Assembly (NCBI GenBank): GCA_004151065.3
Contig: NWUY0300049356.1
Coordinates: 24,188 to 34,843, forward strand
Direction: 5' to 3'
Origin: Larix sibirica
Lineage: Eukaryota; Streptophyta; Pinopsida; Pinales; Pinaceae
Length of the DNA: 10,656 bases
In this document: in pieces, positions 8,455 through 10,656 of the stretch
Position numbering within the stretch: position 1 is the stretch's first letter
How the letters are laid out: each line of letters starts with the position of its first letter
Notes under the pieces: generated by a model
Databases searched by the model: none
Told to the model about the DNA's origin: nothing
The model's input: only the letters and a program-made list of their open reading frames with translations
Program-made: the position numbers and the translations under genes

Positions 8455-8456
8455 NN
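8455..8456. other. Two undetermined bases at a repeat junction
   Basis: Gag sequence (block 2) stops here and sequence matching 5380 onward begins at 8457. Element order is violated: gag is joined to the pre-RT linker. This points to an assembly join or a rearrangement breakpoint. Confidence 0.9.
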
Positions 8457-9371
8457 ATGGCTTCGATTATTTCTTCATATGTGGAGATGAAATATTCTTC
8501 TAACATGTCTTCATCAAAGGAAAATGAATCATCAAAGTGGGTATGAGTGGACCAATGAGTGATGGGATCGGTTGGTTGGATAGGACCAACTTTAGCGGTA
8601 GAGTCACTTGGTGAAAAGGGTATCTAATCAAGATGAAGGATGTCCATATAGAGAAGGGGGATTTTGGGAGGACAGATGATCTCTTCTTGTGGGAAGACGA
8701 GGGGATCTAATTCCTCTAGGGAAACTGGTGATGGGGGATCATCGCCGCCAAGGTGAGGAGAAACCACTAGTATGTTGGTCTCTACAGTGTCATGCGTAGA
8801 GTCATTGGCTTGTTCAATGACCATTGGGAGGGTTGTTCCCAAAGGGATAATGCTATCTGATAGTTTCTTTTGTGCAGCATGAAAGGTGAGTAATGCAACC
8901 AATATAGGGTATTGGAAGGAATGATGAGTCATTGACCTACATGAATGACATGGGTGAGTAACGTAGGTGTGATTGAGAATGATGGCAGGAGTTTTAGGTT
9001 GCCGAAGGGGAAACTGTTTGTCAGGAAGTGACTGTGGCCATTGAGTTTTCACATAGGTGCTTGTGATAGGAGTGGGGACCGTTGTGGTAATGGTTTTGAT
9101 TGAAGTTTCTTATAGTGGTTTAGGTGAAGGATCCTCTTCCAATGGTTGAGTGAGGAAAATGGTCACCAAAGAGTCCCAAAAGCGAGGGAGGTCGGGACAA
9201 TAATGTGTGTAATTCCCAAACTGGGAGCAAATTGAACATGCATGATTGGTACGCAAGGATTTGGATTTAGTGTTCGAGTTGGGCGAAGATGAGGTGCCCC
9301 CTATTACCATGGGTGGTGCATGTGTCACACGGGGTGTTGAGAAAATTCCTTAGCTCTGGCAAGGTGGGGCA
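8457..9371 (-). repeat. Linker/zinc-knuckle repeat, copy B
   Basis: Partner of 5380-6282 at about 96%. It is bounded on both sides by undetermined bases, so it is an isolated block with no native neighbours. Confidence 0.93.
8457..9371 (-). pseudogene. Pol linker with zinc knuckle, copy B (better-preserved frame)
   Basis: Reading from 9371 down, one finds PTLPELRNFL, the text that follows knuckle 1 in copy A, with Glu intact where copy A has a stop. A 5-base deletion near 9330 shifts the frame. From 9328 a single frame then runs to 8457 with only two stops (near 9110 and 8621). It carries knuckle 2 (CSICSQFGNYTHYC, 9197-9238), DLPRFWDSLVTIFLTQ, and a 142-codon open stretch (9052-8624) rich in Pro and acidic residues. 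It ends in the EEIIEA segment just before RT would start. No enzyme motif is visible. This copy shows that the linker was translated as one frame. Confidence 0.75.
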
Positions 9372-9372
9372 N
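9372..9372. other. Undetermined base inside a zinc-knuckle join
   Basis: The gag knuckle half (CSICREYGHY, from 9403 down) meets the text that follows knuckle 1 of the pol linker (CPTLP in copy A, starting at the last Cys codon). The break therefore falls between two homologous zinc-knuckle sequences, a natural place for mis-assembly or recombination. Confidence 0.85.
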
Positions 9373-9936
9373 TGTAGTGACCATATTCTCTGCAAATGGA
9401 GCAGGATTAATTGGTCCTTAGGTTAGCGTTCTTCGCTTATTTGGGGGGGTTATTTCCCTCCTCATTCTGTTTACCCGGGTTCTGGTTCCACTAGGGAGGG
9501 GGATTTTCCCTTGCCCCTGCTACTGATTCTGTTTGTTTTTTCCCTTCTTATTCGCTTGATTTTGAGGATTCTGGGGATTTGTTGCTTTCAACTACTCAAA
9601 CTGTTGATTTTGTTGTGTGAATGAAGGTTGAAATAGATTTACACCCATGTGAGGTGTGGGGTATTTCCCGATAGGACACAGAAACGGGTAGTAAGGGTTA
9701 TACCCTGGAGGTGGGATAAATGCGGTTTGCACTCCATAGGATGTGGATGTAGGAGTGGCTTGTTCCATTGGTAGTGGAGGTATCATTGATTCTTGGCTTG
9801 GATTGGGATAAGGAGGACTATAGGGTCCATATTATAACTGGCCAAGTGGAGGAGTTGGTATAGGAGCTGGGGGTGCCGATACGAGAGGAATGGGTGGGTA
9901 CTACGGTCCTATATTGAAAGGAATAGAAGTAGGAGG
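9373..9936 (-). repeat. gag repeat, copy B (diverged)
   Basis: Partner of 7919-8454 at roughly 80% identity. It shares two stop codons with copy A despite the divergence. Block 4 continues beyond 9936 into gag N-terminal sequence that has no second copy in the window. Confidence 0.85.
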
Positions 9937-10166
9937 GGGTGGAACCTTTCCTTTTTGGGAAATGGACCACATAATCCCATCCACTAAGTGTTATGAACCC
10001 GTAGGTGTAGGATCCAATGGCCGATGCCGAAGGGAATTGGGAAGGATAGTGTATAAATACCCAGATTGTGCATAGACAAGATCAAAATGGGCCTCTTCCT
10101 CATTCTGTGGCATGGATGTGTCTACATATTTGGAAATGGTTGGTTGGAATGATTTGATGAACCAAT

Positions 10167-10175
10167 AAAAAAAAA
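10167..10175 (-). other. Nine-base homopolymer at a gag frame change
   Basis: Nine consecutive A on the plus strand (T on the sense strand) coincide with the switch between the frame carrying HIAEHIHEWRR and the frame carrying WFIKSF and MPQNEEEA. Replication slippage or a sequencing error in the run would explain it. Confidence 0.7.
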
Positions 10176-10656
10176 TGGGGGTTGTATTTCGATTTTACAT
10201 ATTTGTCGGTGTCTACGCCACTCATGGATATGTTCCGCAATGTGTGTAGATGTGTTTTGTCAAAATTCTATGAGAATTTCAAGGCCAAGGTCATGGAGAA
10301 AATGAAGTTGGAAGTATGTGAGAAATGCAGTGGCCAATGTTGAAAAGGTGGCATGGTTCGATCTTGGTAAGTTCACATACCATTTGGTTTCCATCCCGGT
10401 GAGGGTTTGTTGATAGAGGTGAAGCCTCACTGAGTCTTCCACTACGTTGTTAGAGGAGCACCATAAGTGATCCTATCCTTGTTTCCCTTTTGAATTTAGG
10501 AATACCATAGGGGATCCTATCCAACATAGTTGGCCATGTTGGATAATGCATGATGGGGTCATTGATTAGTTTGGCCAAATTAAGGAGATTTAGGATATCC
10601 ATTAAAGTTAAGTTGGGAGTAGGTTCTACCATTGTATGCCACGTATGGTTTCCGTG

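Larger units (their letters stand above)
9373..10632 (-). pseudogene. gag pseudogene, copy B, nearly full length
   Basis: The start chosen is the ATG at 10632 (MVEPTPNLTLMDILNL), which opens like related plant gypsy gag proteins; 24 bases precede it in the window. The retrotransposon gag domain follows: HLWCSSN, EDSVRLHLYQQTLTG, KWYVNLPRSNHATF, LATAFLTYFQL and HIAEHIHEWRR, then after a frame change WFIKSF, MPQNEEEA and YAQSGYLYTILP. A Pro-rich tail (PPPGYNPYYPF, PHMGVNLFQPSF) leads to the knuckle CSICREYGHY, cut at 9372. Frames change near 10490 (with apparent loss of about nine codons compared with relatives, from memory), at a run of nine A at 10167-10175, and before the knuckle. Stops lie near 10260, at 9901-9903 and elsewhere. 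It forms particles in active relatives; this copy is dead. Confidence 0.9.
1..10656 (-). mobile_element. Degenerate Ty3/gypsy LTR retrotransposon, mosaic of several copies
   Basis: On the minus strand the pieces run gag, protease, linker, reverse transcriptase, RNase H/connection, integrase, which is the Ty3/gypsy order (integrase last). Integrase ends in a GPY/F-like segment followed directly by a stop, with no chromodomain, so it is not a chromovirus; family resemblance points to the Tat-like plant group (recall, not searched). All coding parts carry stops and frameshifts. Undetermined bases at 2290, 8455-8456 and 9372 separate four blocks that partly repeat one another, so the window cannot be a single colinear element. 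No LTR pair, primer binding site, polypurine tract or target-site duplication was identified. The true ends probably lie outside the window or in unassigned flank. Confidence 0.93.

Noticed and set aside
1-10656. CRISPR array, tRNA, rRNA, bacterial operon or new defence system
   Set aside because: No spaced short repeats, no tRNA-like or rRNA-like sequence and no intact cellular genes were seen; content is explained by a plant retrotransposon.

Overview
The window is plant nuclear repeat DNA: the decayed coding region of a Ty3/gypsy (Metaviridae) LTR retrotransposon, read on the minus strand. The evidence is the order of recognisable pieces from high to low coordinates: gag (about 10632-7761), aspartic protease (7744-6974), a long linker (6973-5081), reverse transcriptase (about 5080-4269), an RNase H/connection region (about 4268-3516) and integrase (3515-2397). 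Integrase ends in a GPY/F-like module with no chromodomain, so this is a non-chromovirus. The wording of the RT, RNase H and integrase segments resembles the Tat-like group of plant gypsy elements, from memory and without a search. I cannot name the species. No cellular gene, tRNA, rRNA or CRISPR is visible, and I could not identify an LTR, primer binding site, polypurine tract or target-site duplication.

The layout is not one clean element. Undetermined bases lie at 2290, 8455-8456 and 9372, and at each one the sequence jumps to a place it repeats. The four resulting blocks are 1-2289, 2291-8454, 8457-9371 and 9373-10656. The end of block 1 (565-2289) equals the start of block 2 (2291-4015): both are exactly 1725 bp and about 96% identical. 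Block 3 repeats 5380-6282 of block 2 at about 96%. The start of block 4 (9373-9936) matches the end of block 2 (7919-8454), but only at about 80% with indels. The simplest reading is a mosaic assembly of several related copies; true local duplication is the alternative.

Every domain is dead. The protease active-site Asp is Asn, the RT YxDD box reads FLDG, the integrase catalytic Glu is Asp in one copy and Asn in the other, and reading frames are broken by many stops and at least five frame changes. Many stops fit CGA-to-TGA change at CpG, as expected for methylated, silenced plant repeats. Several stops are shared between copies, so those copies descend from an already broken ancestor.

The most unusual feature is a pair of CCHC zinc knuckles (6280-6321 and 6103-6144) in one frame in the linker between protease and RT, in addition to the normal gag knuckle at 7908-7949. 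The left end (1-564) holds nothing I can identify.
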